Source of the DNA: Burkholderia diffusa
GTDB lineage: Bacteria > Pseudomonadota > Gammaproteobacteria > Burkholderiales > Burkholderiaceae
Length of the DNA: 64,000 nucleotides
NCBI RefSeq assembly: GCF_001718315.1
Contig: NZ_CP013363.1
Span: 496,001-560,000, forward strand
Direction of reading: 5' to 3'
A program made the position numbers and the translations under genes. How positions within the stretch are numbered: the stretch's first letter is position 1; every line of letters starts with the position of its first letter. The notes beneath the pieces were generated by a model. The model was not told where the DNA came from, made no database searches, and saw nothing but the letters and a program-made list of their open reading frames with translations. Positions 26,649-36,199 of the stretch are shown piece by piece.

Positions 26649-27771
26649 TTGGCAGTGGAAGCAGCAGATCAAAGATGGGTCGTCATCTATTTGAGTAAGG
26701 GGGTTTTCCCTGGCGCAGGCCGCGCGCCTTGGCGAGGCCTTCAACCTGGCGAATCGCCTGCACGCGTTCAGTGCGGATTACCAGCTGAAGTACGTATCGG
26801 AAAGCGGGGGATTGCTGCAGTCGTCGTCCGGCGTGCAGATCGCCGCCGATCCGCTCGGCGACGAGCACGGCCTGCGTGCACGCGCGTTCTTTCATCTTCA
26901 TGGCGACCGCGCGTCGGTCAACTGGAACGATGCATTGCGGCGCCGCCTGAGCGACATCCACCGGCATGCGCGATGGATCGTCGATGCGATGGACCTGTCG
27001 ACGCTCGCGGCGTCGCAGCGGCAGATGGATTCCGGTCACGCGCGAACCGGGCGCACGCGCCGTGCGGCGGCCTCGATCGAACTGCAGGCCGGCGAGGCCG
27101 ACGTGTTCGCGGCCGTGCTCGACATGTTCCGCGCCGATCTCGGCGACAGCGCCGCGCAGGAGATCGCCAGCAACCTGATGCGGCCGGTCGAGCAGCGCTA
27201 CGCGCAGTCGATGTGGGCGTTTCGCGAGCTGAGCGCGAGCCCGTCGATCCGGATGTCGGCGCAACGGCTGCGCGCGCAGAGCGCGAACCGCATTTCGATC
27301 GCGGAAGTCGCGCAGGCGGCGGCGATGAGCGAGCGCAATTTCCTGCGGCGTTTCAAGAAGGAAATCGGCGTGACGCCGACCGAGTTCGTGCAGCACGTGC
27401 GGCTCGAACGTGCATGCCACATGCTGATCCACACGACGCTGCCGGCCGACAAGGTCGCGCGGCGCACGGGCTTTGGCAGCGGCGAGCGCCTGGCGAAGCT
27501 GTTTCGTCAGCGCCTCCTGGTGTCGCCGACGGAATTTCGCGTCGCCGAGCGCGAGCGGATCCTGACGAACGGCGGCGGCGCGGCCGATCCGCAATTCGTA
27601 CCGCGGCCCGCGAAATCCGGCGGCGAGCGGGCGAGCCGCGGTACGCGTGCCGATGTGCGGGAGAAAACGGGACGGGTGACCGTAAAATCACCGTGTCGCG
27701 ATCACGATCCCCGGTTTCCATGCCCTTGCTCCCCACTACCGCCACAGCCCCCTTCTGCCCATCGGAAGTAA
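26649..27771 (+). pseudogene. GlxA-type AraC regulator with a frameshift near its N-terminus
   Basis: Two frames together resemble one GlxA-family regulator (DJ-1/PfpI-like domain plus AraC HTH). Frame from 26649 gives RWVVIYLSKGVF, the usual first strand. The next frame, after a stop at 26692, continues LGEAFNLANRLHAFSADYQLKYVSESGG, the standard next part of the same domain, and runs to the AraC domain (ISIAEVAQAAAMSERNFLRRFKKE ... SPTEFR). The switch must occur around 26700-26735, next to GGGGGTTTTCCC. No ATG begins the long frame; only a TTG at 26812 is available. It is either a pseudogene or a sequencing frameshift. The C-terminal tail overlaps the transporter start by 52 bp. Confidence 0.7.
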
Positions 27772-29036
27772 AAGGCAGCATCACGATCGACGCCGGCGCG
27801 TCGCGCTGGATGAAGCTCAAGCGCTTCTTCGGCCCCGGGCTGCTGGTCGCGATCGGCTACATGGATCCCGGCAACTGGGCCACCGACATCCAGGCCGGCT
27901 CGCAATTCGGCTATTCGCTGCTGTGGGTCGTCGCGTTCTCGAGCCTCGCGGCGATCTTCCTGCAGATGCTCGCCGCGCGGCTCGGCCTCGTCGCGGGCAA
28001 GGATCTCGCGCAGGCCAGCTACGACCGCTATGGCCGCTTCGGCCGCATCGTGCAGTGGGGGACCGCCGAGGTGTCGATCATCGCGTGCGACATCGCCGAA
28101 GTGCTCGGTTGCGCGCTCGCGTTCAAGCTGCTGCTCGGCGTGCCGCTCGCGTGGGGGATCGTGCTGACCGCGCTCGACACGGTGATCGTCCTCGGGTTGC
28201 AGGGCAAGGGCGTCCGGCAGATCGAGGCGATCGTGCTCGGGTTGATCGCGACGATGGCGTTCTGCTTCGTCGCGCAGGTCGCGATCACGCCGCCCGACTG
28301 GCACGCGGTCGCGGCAGGGCTCGTGCCGGGCAATCCCGGCCATGACCGCAAGGACGCGATCGTGCTCGCGCTCGGCATCGTCGGCGCGACGATCATGCCG
28401 CACAACCTGTATCTGCATTCGTCGGTCGTGCAGACGCGCCATGTCGTCGGCGGCGCGCGCGGCCTGATCCGCGACACGCTCGCGCTGGTGCGGATCGACA
28501 CCTGCGTGTCGCTGTTCGTCGCGATGCTCGTCAATGCGGCGATCCTGATCGTTGCGGGCGCGGCGTTCCATGCGACCGGCCAGCACGACGTGACCGACAT
28601 CGAACAGGCGTACCGGCTGATCACGCCGATCGCGGGCGGCGCTGCCGCGCTGCTGTTCGGCATCGCGCTGCTCGCGTCGGGGCAAAGCTCGACGCTGACC
28701 GGCACGATCGCCGGCCAGGTGATCATGGACGGCTTCCTGCACACGAAAATCCCGTGCTACCAGCGCCGGCTGATCACGCGCGGGCTCGCGCTGATGCCCG
28801 CGCTGGTCGGCGTGCTGTGGCTCGGCGAGAACTCGGTCGGGAAATTGCTCGTCTGGAGCCAGGTGCTGTTGAGCCTGCAACTGCCGTTCGCGATGTGGCC
28901 GCTGATCCGGTCGGTCAGCGACCGCAACACGATGGGCGAGCATGCGATCGGCCGCCGGATGCAGGTCGCGGCCTGGGTGCTGTTCGCGGTCATCACCGGC
29001 ACGAACCTGCTGCTGATTACGGGTGTCGCGGGCTGA
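27720..29036 (+). CDS. mntH: NRAMP family divalent metal transporter (MntH-like)
   Basis: A 438-residue membrane protein with the NRAMP metal site: DPGNWATD in TM1 (Asp49, Asn52) and IMPHNLYLHSS in TM6. It imports Mn2+ (and possibly Fe2+) with protons. About 11 hydrophobic segments are visible. The start ATG 27720 lies inside the end of the preceding regulator frame. No MntR gene or Mn riboswitch was recognised nearby. Confidence 0.92.
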   Translation: MPLLPTTATAPFCPSEVKGSITIDAGASRWMKLKRFFGPGLLVAIGYMDPGNWATDIQAGSQFGYSLLWVVAFSSLAAIFLQMLAARLGLVAGKDLAQASYDRYGRFGRIVQWGTAEVSIIACDIAEVLGCALAFKLLLGVPLAWGIVLTALDTVIVLGLQGKGVRQIEAIVLGLIATMAFCFVAQVAITPPDWHAVAAGLVPGNPGHDRKDAIVLALGIVGATIMPHNLYLHSSVVQTRHVVGGARGLIRDTLALVRIDTCVSLFVAMLVNAAILIVAGAAFHATGQHDVTDIEQAYRLITPIAGGAAALLFGIALLASGQSSTLTGTIAGQVIMDGFLHTKIPCYQRRLITRGLALMPALVGVLWLGENSVGKLLVWSQVLLSLQLPFAMWPLIRSVSDRNTMGEHAIGRRMQVAAWVLFAVITGTNLLLITGVAG

Positions 29037-29116
29037 TACAGCCTGTCACAGGCTGAAACAGGCGTGTGGCGCGCCTGCGTTAAACTGCGCCTTTTGCGAG
29101 CCGTTCGACGTGCGTT

Positions 29117-29704
29117 ATGTGGAGTGAAATCAGCAACATCGGCGATGCCGCGCTGACCCTGCCGGTCGCGCTGACTTGCGCGGTCTGGCTCGCGCTGTCC
29201 GACTGGCGGCTCGCGGTGCGCTGGATCGTGCTGCTCGCGGCCGGCATGAGCCTGGTCGGGGCGACCAAGATTCTCTACGCGGGCTGCGGTGTCGAAATCC
29301 CGCAGTTCGACTTCCGCGTGATCAGTGGCCATACGATGCTGTCGACCTCCGTGTGGACCGTCGCGCTGTCGATGCTGTGGCAGGCCTTCCGTGCCGGCAA
29401 GGCGCCGGGTGTGGCGGCCGGTCTCGCCGTCGGCGCGGTGACGGCCGTCGCGCGCGTGTTCGACCATTCGCACACGATTCCCGAAGTCGTCGTCGGCTGG
29501 CTGCTCGGCGCACTGGTCGCGCTGGTGTTCCTGCGGACCTACGACCGGGCGCGCAAGCGCCCATTCTCGCCGCGCATCGCGGCCGTCTGCCTGCTCCTCG
29601 TGTCCGGCATCGCGTACGGGAATCGCGCACCGTTCCAGCAGATGATCGATACGCACTCCCCGCAGTTCTGCGCACTCATGCGCACGTCCGGCAACGGGTT
29701 CTGA
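29117..29704 (+). CDS. PAP2 superfamily membrane phosphatase-like protein
   Basis: A 195-residue multi-pass protein. The phosphatase motifs are partly preserved: VISGHTM (motif 2) and ARVFDHSHTIPEV (motif 3, Arg plus His), while motif 1 (KxxxxxxRP) is degenerate, with only a Lys in ATKILYAGCG. Typical family members dephosphorylate lipid phosphates such as undecaprenyl pyrophosphate. The changed motif 1 leaves activity uncertain. It stands alone, about 80 bp after the NRAMP gene. Confidence 0.8.
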   Translation: MWSEISNIGDAALTLPVALTCAVWLALSDWRLAVRWIVLLAAGMSLVGATKILYAGCGVEIPQFDFRVISGHTMLSTSVWTVALSMLWQAFRAGKAPGVAAGLAVGAVTAVARVFDHSHTIPEVVVGWLLGALVALVFLRTYDRARKRPFSPRIAAVCLLLVSGIAYGNRAPFQQMIDTHSPQFCALMRTSGNGF

Positions 29705-30130
29705 CGGCCGTTCTTTCCAGCACATCGTTGCCCGGGTGTCGCGATGTCCGGCGAGGCGGTCGCCGAGGCGGCGGCCCGTCCGAGCCGCACATCCGATTCT
29801 TTCCTTTTCGTCGCCAAATTCCGGTGGTCGGCCTTCATTGAATCGCTATTCTCGGCTATCCGGTGCGTTGCACAGGGGCGCCCGGAGATACGAAGGTCAT
29901 GAACCGTATCTATGACCGGGCATTACGAATATTCATTTCATCGATCGGCGGCAATCGCGTACGCTGGCGTTCGTTCGATCGTGGCCGGCAGCGGGCGGCC
30001 CGCCCGACTTGTCCGGCGCGGTGCGGCAGGCTCGCTATACTCGCGCAAACCGCGCGGCCGTCGGCCAGCGCACGGCAACCGCCGTCGCGGCACCGGTCCG
30101 CCACGACGATTCACGATAGGAGCAGGTCCC
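29705..30130 (+). other. intergenic region before the SDR gene
   Basis: About 426 bp without a supported gene. The segment 29890-29960 is less GC-rich and may hold the promoter of the SDR gene. Open frames here lack good ribosome-binding sites and coding-type third positions. Confidence 0.3.
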
Positions 30131-30919
30131 ATGACAGTCGTTTCCCCGCGCCTCGCAGGCAAGTGCGCGTACATCACGGGCGCCGCCGGCGGCCTCGGCC
30201 GCGCGATCGCGCGCCGGATGGTCGAGCAGGGCGCGCGCGTGTTCCTGACCGACATCGCCGACGCGGCTGTGCTCGATACGTTCGCGCACGAGCTCAATGC
30301 GGGACACGCGGCGCCGGTCGCGTTCGCGGCCACGCAGGACGTGCGCGACGAGGCGCGCTGGCACGCGCTGCTCGCACAGGCGAACGAGGCGATGGGCGGG
30401 TTGTCGGTGCTCGTCAACAATGCCGGCGTCGGGTCGATGGGCGCGCCCGCGCAGATCGAGCTCGACGAATGGCGGCGCGTGATGGCGATCAACGTCGAGA
30501 GCATCGTGCTCGGCTGCAAGCATGCACTACCGTACCTGGGCGCAAGCCGCCCGGCGTCGATCATCAACATCTCGTCGGTGGCCGCGTTCAAGGTCGAACC
30601 GGATTTCACCGCGTACAACGCGTCGAAGGCCGCGGTCGCGTCGCTGACGAAGTCGGTCGCGATCGACTGCGCGCGCCGCGAACTCGATGTGCGCTGCAAC
30701 TCGATTCACCCGGCGTTCATTCGCACGGGCATCGTCGAGCCGCTGTTCCAGTCGCTCGGCGAACGCGATGCGACGCGCAAGCTCGCACGCGGCATTCCGC
30801 TGCGCCGGCTCGGCGATCCGGATGACGTCGCGCATGCGGCCGTCTATCTGGCATCCGACGAGAGCCGCTTCGTGACGGCCGCCGAACTCGTGATCGACGG
30901 CGGCATGTGCGCGGTCTGA
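30131..30919 (+). CDS. short-chain dehydrogenase/reductase
   Basis: A 262-residue classical SDR: cofactor loop [18 protein letters not shown], catalytic Ser in NISSVAA and YxxxK (YNASK), and a C-terminal DGGMCAV. It uses NAD(P) to oxidise a hydroxyl or reduce a carbonyl; substrate unknown. ATG 30131 follows AGGAG. A quinone-oxidoreductase-like gene follows 34 bp later, so the two are probably one operon. Confidence 0.92.
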   Translation: MTVVSPRLAGKCAYITGAAGGLGRAIARRMVEQGARVFLTDIADAAVLDTFAHELNAGHAAPVAFAATQDVRDEARWHALLAQANEAMGGLSVLVNNAGVGSMGAPAQIELDEWRRVMAINVESIVLGCKHALPYLGASRPASIINISSVAAFKVEPDFTAYNASKAAVASLTKSVAIDCARRELDVRCNSIHPAFIRTGIVEPLFQSLGERDATRKLARGIPLRRLGDPDDVAHAAVYLASDESRFVTAAELVIDGGMCAV

Positions 30920-30953
30920 CGCGCATCGACGACAACAACCGGAGGAGAACATC

Positions 30954-31970
30954 GTGACGACACCCGTGAACCGCCAGCTGTTGCTGAAGACGCGCCCGGA
31001 AGGGCGGGTCGGCCGCGAACACTTTTCGCTCGTCGAAACGCCCGTGCCGGCGCTCGTCGACGGCGAAGTGCTCGTGCGCGTGCTGTATCTGTCGATGGAT
31101 CCGACCAACCGTGTGTGGATGAGCGACGTGCCGCAATATCTGCCGCCCGTCGCGATCGGCGAAGTCATGCGCGCGCTCGGCATCGGGCGCGTGGTCGCGT
31201 CGCGCCATGCGGGTTTCGCGCAAGGCGATCTGGTGCAGGGGCTGGTCGGCTGGCAGGACTATGCGGTCGTGGCGGCCGACCAGGCCGCGCAGCTCGTGAA
31301 GCTGCCCGCGCAGTCCGGCCTGCCGCTGCCGACGCTGCTCGGCGCGTGCGGGATGAGCGGCCTGACCGCGTATTACGGGCTGACCGACATCGCGCCGGTG
31401 CAGCCCGGCGAGACGCTCGTCGTGTCGGCGGCGGCCGGCTCGGTCGGCTCGATTGCCGGCCAGATCGGCAAGATCCACGGCGCGCGCGTGGTGGGAATCG
31501 CGGGCGGCGCGGACAAGTGCCGCTACCTGACCGAGACGCTCGGCTTCGACGCGGCCGTCGACTACAAGGCCGACGATTTTCGTGAGCAGCTGAAGGCCGC
31601 GACGCCGGACGGCGTGCACGTGAACTTCGAGAACGTCGGCGGCGAGGTGATGCGCGCGGTGCTGTCGCGGATGGTGATCGGCGGGCGTGTCGCGCTATGC
31701 GGCGTGATCTCGAACTACAACAGCGGCCGCGCGGCGGACGACGTCGGCGTGCTGATCTCGAAGCGGATCACGATGCGCGGCTTCCTGATCCTCGACTACC
31801 GCAAGAGCCGCGAAGCGGTGCAGACGCTCGCCGGATGGCTGCGCGACGGCCGGCTCAAGGCCGAGGAAACCGTCGCCGACGGGCTCGAGAACGCACCCGA
31901 CGTGCTGAATCGCCTGTTCGATGGCGACCATCGCGGCAAGCTCGTGCTGCGCGTCGATCCGGATGCATGA
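30954..31970 (+). CDS. NADP-dependent medium-chain oxidoreductase (CurA-like)
   Basis: A 338-residue MDR protein without zinc ligands. The sequence YLSMDPTNRVWMSD is typical of the CurA/alkenal reductase group, and the cofactor loop is SAAAGSVGSIAGQIGK. Such enzymes reduce the double bond of alkenals or curcumin-type substrates. A GTG start at 30954 follows GGAGGAG. It forms a likely operon with the SDR. Confidence 0.9.
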   Translation: MTTPVNRQLLLKTRPEGRVGREHFSLVETPVPALVDGEVLVRVLYLSMDPTNRVWMSDVPQYLPPVAIGEVMRALGIGRVVASRHAGFAQGDLVQGLVGWQDYAVVAADQAAQLVKLPAQSGLPLPTLLGACGMSGLTAYYGLTDIAPVQPGETLVVSAAAGSVGSIAGQIGKIHGARVVGIAGGADKCRYLTETLGFDAAVDYKADDFREQLKAATPDGVHVNFENVGGEVMRAVLSRMVIGGRVALCGVISNYNSGRAADDVGVLISKRITMRGFLILDYRKSREAVQTLAGWLRDGRLKAEETVADGLENAPDVLNRLFDGDHRGKLVLRVDPDA

Positions 31971-32069
31971 GTCGCGGTACGTTTAGGCATTGAGTCCGAA
32001 TAGTCCGGTATCAATTTAGGACTTGTCCCATATATTGTTTCGGCGGCTCTCCTTAAAGTAATTGCCAGC

Positions 32070-32107
32070 AAACGGCGGCGTGACATGCGCGTCACGCCGC
32101 CGTTTTT
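32070..32107 (+). terminator. rho-independent terminator
   Basis: A 15-bp perfect stem (AAACGGCGGCGTGAC and complement) with a 6-nt loop ATGCGC ends in five T residues. It follows the MDR gene by about 100 bp and ends that transcript before the next gene. Confidence 0.9.
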
Positions 32108-32136
32108 CATTTGCGCGGCGAAAAGGGAGGCGAAAC

Positions 32137-32640
32137 ATGCAAACGAAGACGGGGCAAGCGGCACCGGCGGCGGTGCGCGATCGAACGAAGCGGCGCATCG
32201 GCGCCAGGCTGCGGATCGTCGCAACCGGGTTCGGCATTGCGTTCGCGATGTCGGGCGCGGGCGCGGCCGAGCAGCAACACGCGGATGGCATCGTGCGATT
32301 CGCCGGCGCGCTCGTCGATCTGTACGACGTGACATTCGACGCGCCGTCGGTCGAGGCGTCAAGCAGCGCGACCGCGGCGACACTCCGGTTCGATGCGCAT
32401 GGCCGGTGCCTGCCCGGCGTGCATGTGGCGCTCGTGGAACTGGACGGCCAGCCGCTTTCACGCCCCGCGGGCGCTGAGGTTCGCGCGACATGGCGCGATG
32501 CGCGCGACGATCGGATCGTGCCGCTGGAAGCGGGGCGCACGCATCGTGTCGGCCCGTATGGCGGCGTGCTGACGGTCACAGGGCCGGACATGGAAACGGG
32601 CGCGCCGGCGCCCGTCGTGATCAGGATTCGGCATCCGTGA
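32137..32640 (+). CDS. small exported protein of unknown function
   Basis: A 167-residue protein with an N-terminal signal peptide (basic start, hydrophobic RIVATGFGIAFAMSGAGA, likely cleavage after AGA). The mature part begins with alternating strands (IVRFAGALVDLYDVTF) and vaguely resembles fimbrial-type beta sandwiches, but no family was confidently recognised. ATG 32137 follows GGGAGG. It converges on the AI-2E family permease gene with only 9 bp between the stops. Confidence 0.6.
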   Translation: MQTKTGQAAPAAVRDRTKRRIGARLRIVATGFGIAFAMSGAGAAEQQHADGIVRFAGALVDLYDVTFDAPSVEASSSATAATLRFDAHGRCLPGVHVALVELDGQPLSRPAGAEVRATWRDARDDRIVPLEAGRTHRVGPYGGVLTVTGPDMETGAPAPVVIRIRHP

Positions 32641-32649
32641 CGCGTTGCG

Positions 32650-33702
32650 TCATTCCGCTTGTTCGGCGCGCGCGTAGATGTCCCAGCTCGCCATGAACAG
32701 CGCGGCGACGAGCGGTCCGATCACGAAGCCGTTGATGCCGAACAGCGCCATCCCGCCGAGCGTCGAGATCAGCACGACCCAGTCGGGCATCTTCGTGTCC
32801 TTGCCGACGAGGATCGGGCGCAGCAGGTTGTCGACGAGGCCGATCACGCCGACGCAGAACGCGACGAGTATCACGCATTTCCAGATCGCGCCGATCGCGA
32901 GGAAGTAGAGCGCGGCGGGCACCCACACGAGGCTCGCGCCGATCGCCGGCAGCAGCGACAGGAACGCCATCAGCGCGCCCCACAGCACGACGCCCTCGAT
33001 CCCGAGGATCCAGAAGATCAGGCCGCCCAGCGCGCCCTGCACGAGCGCGACCGCGATGTTGCCCTTCACGGTTGCGCGTACCACCGTCGTAAACTTCGCG
33101 AGCAGCAGGTTCTTGTGCTCTTCGTCGAGCGGCATCGCGCGGCGCACGCGGCGGCCGATCTCGCCGCCGTCGCGCAGCAGGAAGAACACCATGTACAGCA
33201 TCACGCCGAAGCTGACGACGAACTGGAACGTGTTCTGGCCGATGCTGAGCGCCTGGGTTGCCGCGAACTGGCTGATCTGCGCGGCGCCGTCGGTCAGCTT
33301 CTTCTGGATGCCGGGGATGTTGGTCAGCCCGTATTTCTGCAGCAGGTTCTGGATCGACGTCGGCAGCGCGTGAATGATGTCATGGAAGTACTGCGAATAA
33401 TTCGGCTGCGCGCTCTTCAGCTCCTGGTACACGTATGCGATTTCCTGCACGAGCGTCGCCGCGACGAATACCAGCGGCAGGATCACGATCAGGATGATCA
33501 GCGACATCGTCACGAGCGCCGCCAGGTTGCGCCGCTTGCCGAAGCGCGCGGCGAGCCAGCGCTGCACCGGCTGGAACAGGATCGCGAGAATGGTGCCCCA
33601 GAAGACGGCGCCGGAGAACGGCGCGAGTATCCAGCACAGTCCGACGGTGACCGCGAACAGCAGGAAATAGAAGAATTTTTGGTGATCGTGTCCGCTGTCC
33701 AT
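32650..33702 (-). CDS. AI-2E family transporter (PerM-like permease)
   Basis: A 350-residue polytopic membrane protein. It has the family layout: two N-terminal hydrophobic segments, a soluble helical insert (about 95-170) and four or five C-terminal segments, with the signature LLPAIGASLVWVPAALY and the terminal GPLVAALFMASWDIY. Members transport small organic ions or export autoinducer-like molecules, and the substrate is often unclear. The start at 33702 places TM1 at the usual position; a longer frame to 33777 adds a basic leader and is less likely. Confidence 0.88.
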   Translation of the reverse strand: MDSGHDHQKFFYFLLFAVTVGLCWILAPFSGAVFWGTILAILFQPVQRWLAARFGKRRNLAALVTMSLIILIVILPLVFVAATLVQEIAYVYQELKSAQPNYSQYFHDIIHALPTSIQNLLQKYGLTNIPGIQKKLTDGAAQISQFAATQALSIGQNTFQFVVSFGVMLYMVFFLLRDGGEIGRRVRRAMPLDEEHKNLLLAKFTTVVRATVKGNIAVALVQGALGGLIFWILGIEGVVLWGALMAFLSLLPAIGASLVWVPAALYFLAIGAIWKCVILVAFCVGVIGLVDNLLRPILVGKDTKMPDWVVLISTLGGMALFGINGFVIGPLVAALFMASWDIYARAEQAE

Positions 33703-33933
33703 GGATGATTCGCGCAGATTGATGCGTGGTTTGATGGAATCTCGTTGCCTCGGGCGCGATCGGCTCGCGAACGTCACGGGTTCGCGGTGAAGCGCGCGCG
33801 GGGCGGCCCGATCGGCAGTATGCCCGCAAAGGTGCCGCCATCATAGCCGCTGCGCGCGGCGCACGCGAAAACGCCGCGACCGGAGTCGCGGCGTTGCGGG
33901 GAAGCAAATCGGCGCTGGGGCCGTGTCGGCTCG

Positions 33934-34518
33934 TCAGATGTGGAGCCGGGTAACCTTGGTGCCGTTGACCGACAGGTCGCCCATCAGGCCCGCGTTGGTG
34001 AGGACCAGCACCTCGACCGGCGCGGTGGCCGTGTTGGAGTCGACCGCACCGTTCGCGCCGACCTTCACGACGGCGACGGAAGCATCGGCGCCGGCCGACC
34101 AGCCTTCGGACTTGCGGAAGGAGTCGAGCGCGTCCTGCGACATGAACAGGAACACGATGGCCTTCGATTGCGCGCCGGCCTGCAGGCCCACCGACAGCGA
34201 CGACGTGTTGTAGTAGCCGACGGTGCTGCCGCCGACACGCAGCGCGCCGTTGCCGGACTGGCCGCCGACGATGAAGCCGGCCTGCAGCACGTTCGGGAAC
34301 ACGAGCACGCCGCGCGATTTCGCGACGAGCTCACGCGAGCCCGGCACCGTCGAATAGAGGCGCGACAGCGTCGCGTTCACGCTCGCGTCGATCGACTCGC
34401 GTTTCGACGCACTGGTCGATGCGTTGTCGGGTCTGTCGTGCGTGGTGGTGCAACCGGCAAGTGCGAGACTGCCGAGCATGACGGCGGCGGCGGCTTTCAG
34501 GGCGAGGGACTTCTGCAT
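33934..34518 (-). CDS. SYLF (Ysc84-type) domain lipoprotein
   Basis: A 194-residue lipoprotein precursor: signal sequence with lipobox LALAGC near residue 20, then a lipid-binding SYLF domain (LVAKSRGVLVFPNVLQAGFIVGGQSGNGALR ... NTSSLSVGLQAGAQ ... ADASVAVVKVG). The domain in other organisms binds phosphoinositides or acts in the cell envelope; its role in bacteria is not established. It has AGGAG upstream of the ATG and follows the DUF883 gene by 52 bp on the same strand. Confidence 0.88.
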   Translation of the reverse strand: MQKSLALKAAAAVMLGSLALAGCTTTHDRPDNASTSASKRESIDASVNATLSRLYSTVPGSRELVAKSRGVLVFPNVLQAGFIVGGQSGNGALRVGGSTVGYYNTSSLSVGLQAGAQSKAIVFLFMSQDALDSFRKSEGWSAGADASVAVVKVGANGAVDSNTATAPVEVLVLTNAGLMGDLSVNGTKVTRLHI

Positions 34519-34570
34519 GGCGTTTCTCCTTCGTTGTCGGGTTGAGGACGGATGGGGCGGCCGGCCCCGT

Positions 34571-34957
34571 TCAACGGCGGGCAAGCAGCAGGCCCGCGAC
34601 GAACGCGAGACCCGCGACGACGCCCGCGGTCTGCCATGGGTTGTCGTGCACGGCTTGCGACACGCGCTCGGCCGAATCGCGCAGCCGGGCGGCCGCGGTG
34701 CCCGACGCGTAGTCGAGCGTGCTGCGCGCTTCGTCGAGCCGCGACTGCACGCGCTTGCGCAGCGCGGCGATATCGCCGTCGCCGTCGTTCTTCAGCAGAT
34801 CTTCCAGTTCATCGACCAGCCCGCGCAGATCGTCGGACACGTCCGCATGCAGGTCACGGGCGGCCGAGCGGGTCGTGCGTCCCACGCGCCGGCCGGTACG
34901 ACGGATATCGGACAGGCCGCGGTCCAGCTTGTGTTCGATCGAGTCGGTGAGCGCCAT
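34571..34957 (-). CDS. DUF883/ElaB-YqjD family membrane-anchored protein
   Basis: A 128-residue protein: an acidic, helical N-terminal part (DLRGLVDELEDLLKNDGDGDIAALRKRVQ) followed by a C-terminal hydrophobic anchor (TAGVVAGLAFVAGLLLARR). This is the ElaB/YqjD arrangement, in which the membrane-anchored protein associates with ribosomes in stationary phase. AGGAGG precedes the ATG. It is probably co-transcribed with the SYLF lipoprotein. Confidence 0.85.
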   Translation of the reverse strand: MALTDSIEHKLDRGLSDIRRTGRRVGRTTRSAARDLHADVSDDLRGLVDELEDLLKNDGDGDIAALRKRVQSRLDEARSTLDYASGTAAARLRDSAERVSQAVHDNPWQTAGVVAGLAFVAGLLLARR

Positions 34958-35306
34958 GATGTTTATCCTCCTTGGATTTTGATTTGCAGGCCGGGTGCGG
35001 GCCAATTTGAAGATAAGACGGATCCCAGCAACCAATGTGATTCACATCAGCCAAATGAGTTTCGAGACAAATTTTCAATTCGTCGGCAAGTTTCCCGGGA
35101 AGCCCCGCGCGACGGGGCGGGGCGGCGGTTGAAAAAATTTCGCGCTTCGGGCGAAACGACGTAGCGAGCCGTTGCGCGACGTGAAAGTCCAGTAAATATG
35201 GCGTCGCCCGATGCATCAGGTAAATAGTGCCGTTGCACCTGCCGTGCCGATGCAATTGCACTAACCGCCCATTTCCTGGCGGAGCAGGGTTTGTGCCCGC
35301 GGCGGG
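34958..35306. other. intergenic region upstream of the DUF883 gene
   Basis: About 349 bp with no supported gene. The 34975-35080 part is relatively AT-rich and likely contains the promoter of the DUF883/SYLF pair. A 172-residue minus-strand open frame spanning the area is mostly a low-quality read-through. Confidence 0.3.
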
Positions 35307-35514
35307 TCACGCGGCGCTGTCGTCCAGCGCCAGGTCGGTGTCGCCGGGATCGTGGTCCGACGAGCGATATGCGTCGGGCGCGTAATCGGCGGGGGCTGCG
35401 CCCGAGTTTGTAATCGGGCACGGATTGCAGCGCGATCGGCTCATCGGCGTTGATGGGCCGCGCATGCGCGGCCTTCGCGCGCGCGGCGAGCATGATTGCT
35501 GGCAGGCGTAACAT
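35307..35514 (-). pseudogene. small hypothetical protein gene with a one-base frameshift
   Basis: The ATG (read leftwards from 35514) has GGAG about 8 bp upstream and opens MLRLPAIMLAARAKAAHARPIN ... SVPDYKLG. The frame then continues as a basic, unlikely sequence, whereas the neighbouring frame reads APADYAPDAYRSSDHDPGDTD ... DDSAA and stops at 35307. Removing one base near the GGGCG just after KLG joins them into a coherent ~68-residue acidic-tailed protein. Either a one-base insertion inactivated it or there is a sequence error. No family was recognised. Confidence 0.5.
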
Positions 35515-35720
35515 GACGCGCTCCACGAGAAGAAAATTCAAACATTCGTGCCAGCATCCTGACGGCAAAATCGCGTGCCGTGATCGAATTGGCCATCGGG
35601 CCAGTGCCGAACGGCCAACGATGACGGCGGGGCGGCCGCGGCTGCTACGCTACGCATCCGACGTATCGTTCCGGCCTGCGATCCGAACGCTTTCGCGCAC
35701 GGCCCCCACAGGAGATTTCC

Positions 35721-36074
35721 ATGTCCTACATGTTGTTGATTGTCGAACCGACCGGCCAGCGCGCCGAACGCACGCTTGAAGACGGACAGGCGCTTTACGC
35801 GCGGATGGTCGATTTCGCGGAGACGCTGAAAGCGCGCGGCGTGCTGCGCGGCGTCGAGTCGCTGGAGCGCTCCGAGCGCGCGACGCGCGTGCAGGTGCGC
35901 GAAGGCGAGACGCGTCTCGTCGACGGCCCGTTCGCCGAGGCGAAGGAAATGGTCGGCGGCTTCTTCATCGTCGACGTCGACACGCGCGACGAAGCGATCG
36001 AGATCGCGCGCCAGTGCCCGGCCGCGCAATGGTGCACGGTCGAAGTGCGCGCGGTCGGTCCATGCTTCCTGTGA
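35721..36074 (+). CDS. YCII/DGPF-domain protein
   Basis: A 117-residue YCII-fold protein: opening MSYMLLIVEPTGQ, then the defining DGPFAEAKEMVGGFFIVD. The family fold suggests a small enzyme, with His/Asp catalysis proposed for YciI. It has AGGAGA ahead of the ATG and begins a cluster with a second DGPF protein, a VOC protein and an ECF sigma factor, which is the established genomic context of ECF42 sigma factors. Confidence 0.88.
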   Translation: MSYMLLIVEPTGQRAERTLEDGQALYARMVDFAETLKARGVLRGVESLERSERATRVQVREGETRLVDGPFAEAKEMVGGFFIVDVDTRDEAIEIARQCPAAQWCTVEVRAVGPCFL

Positions 36075-36199
36075 CGGCTGCGTCTCGGTATTTACCCTGA
36101 TTCGCTGCATGACACGTCGATCCGGCGGTCTGCCGCCCGTCGTCCGGATAAGGCGCCGACGAACCGACGCCCCTTTTCACCGATGACAAGGAGTGAGCG

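Noticed and set aside
35047..35568. 172-residue minus-strand open frame
   Set aside because: Only its first third looks like a real small protein; the rest is an out-of-frame continuation after a probable frameshift.
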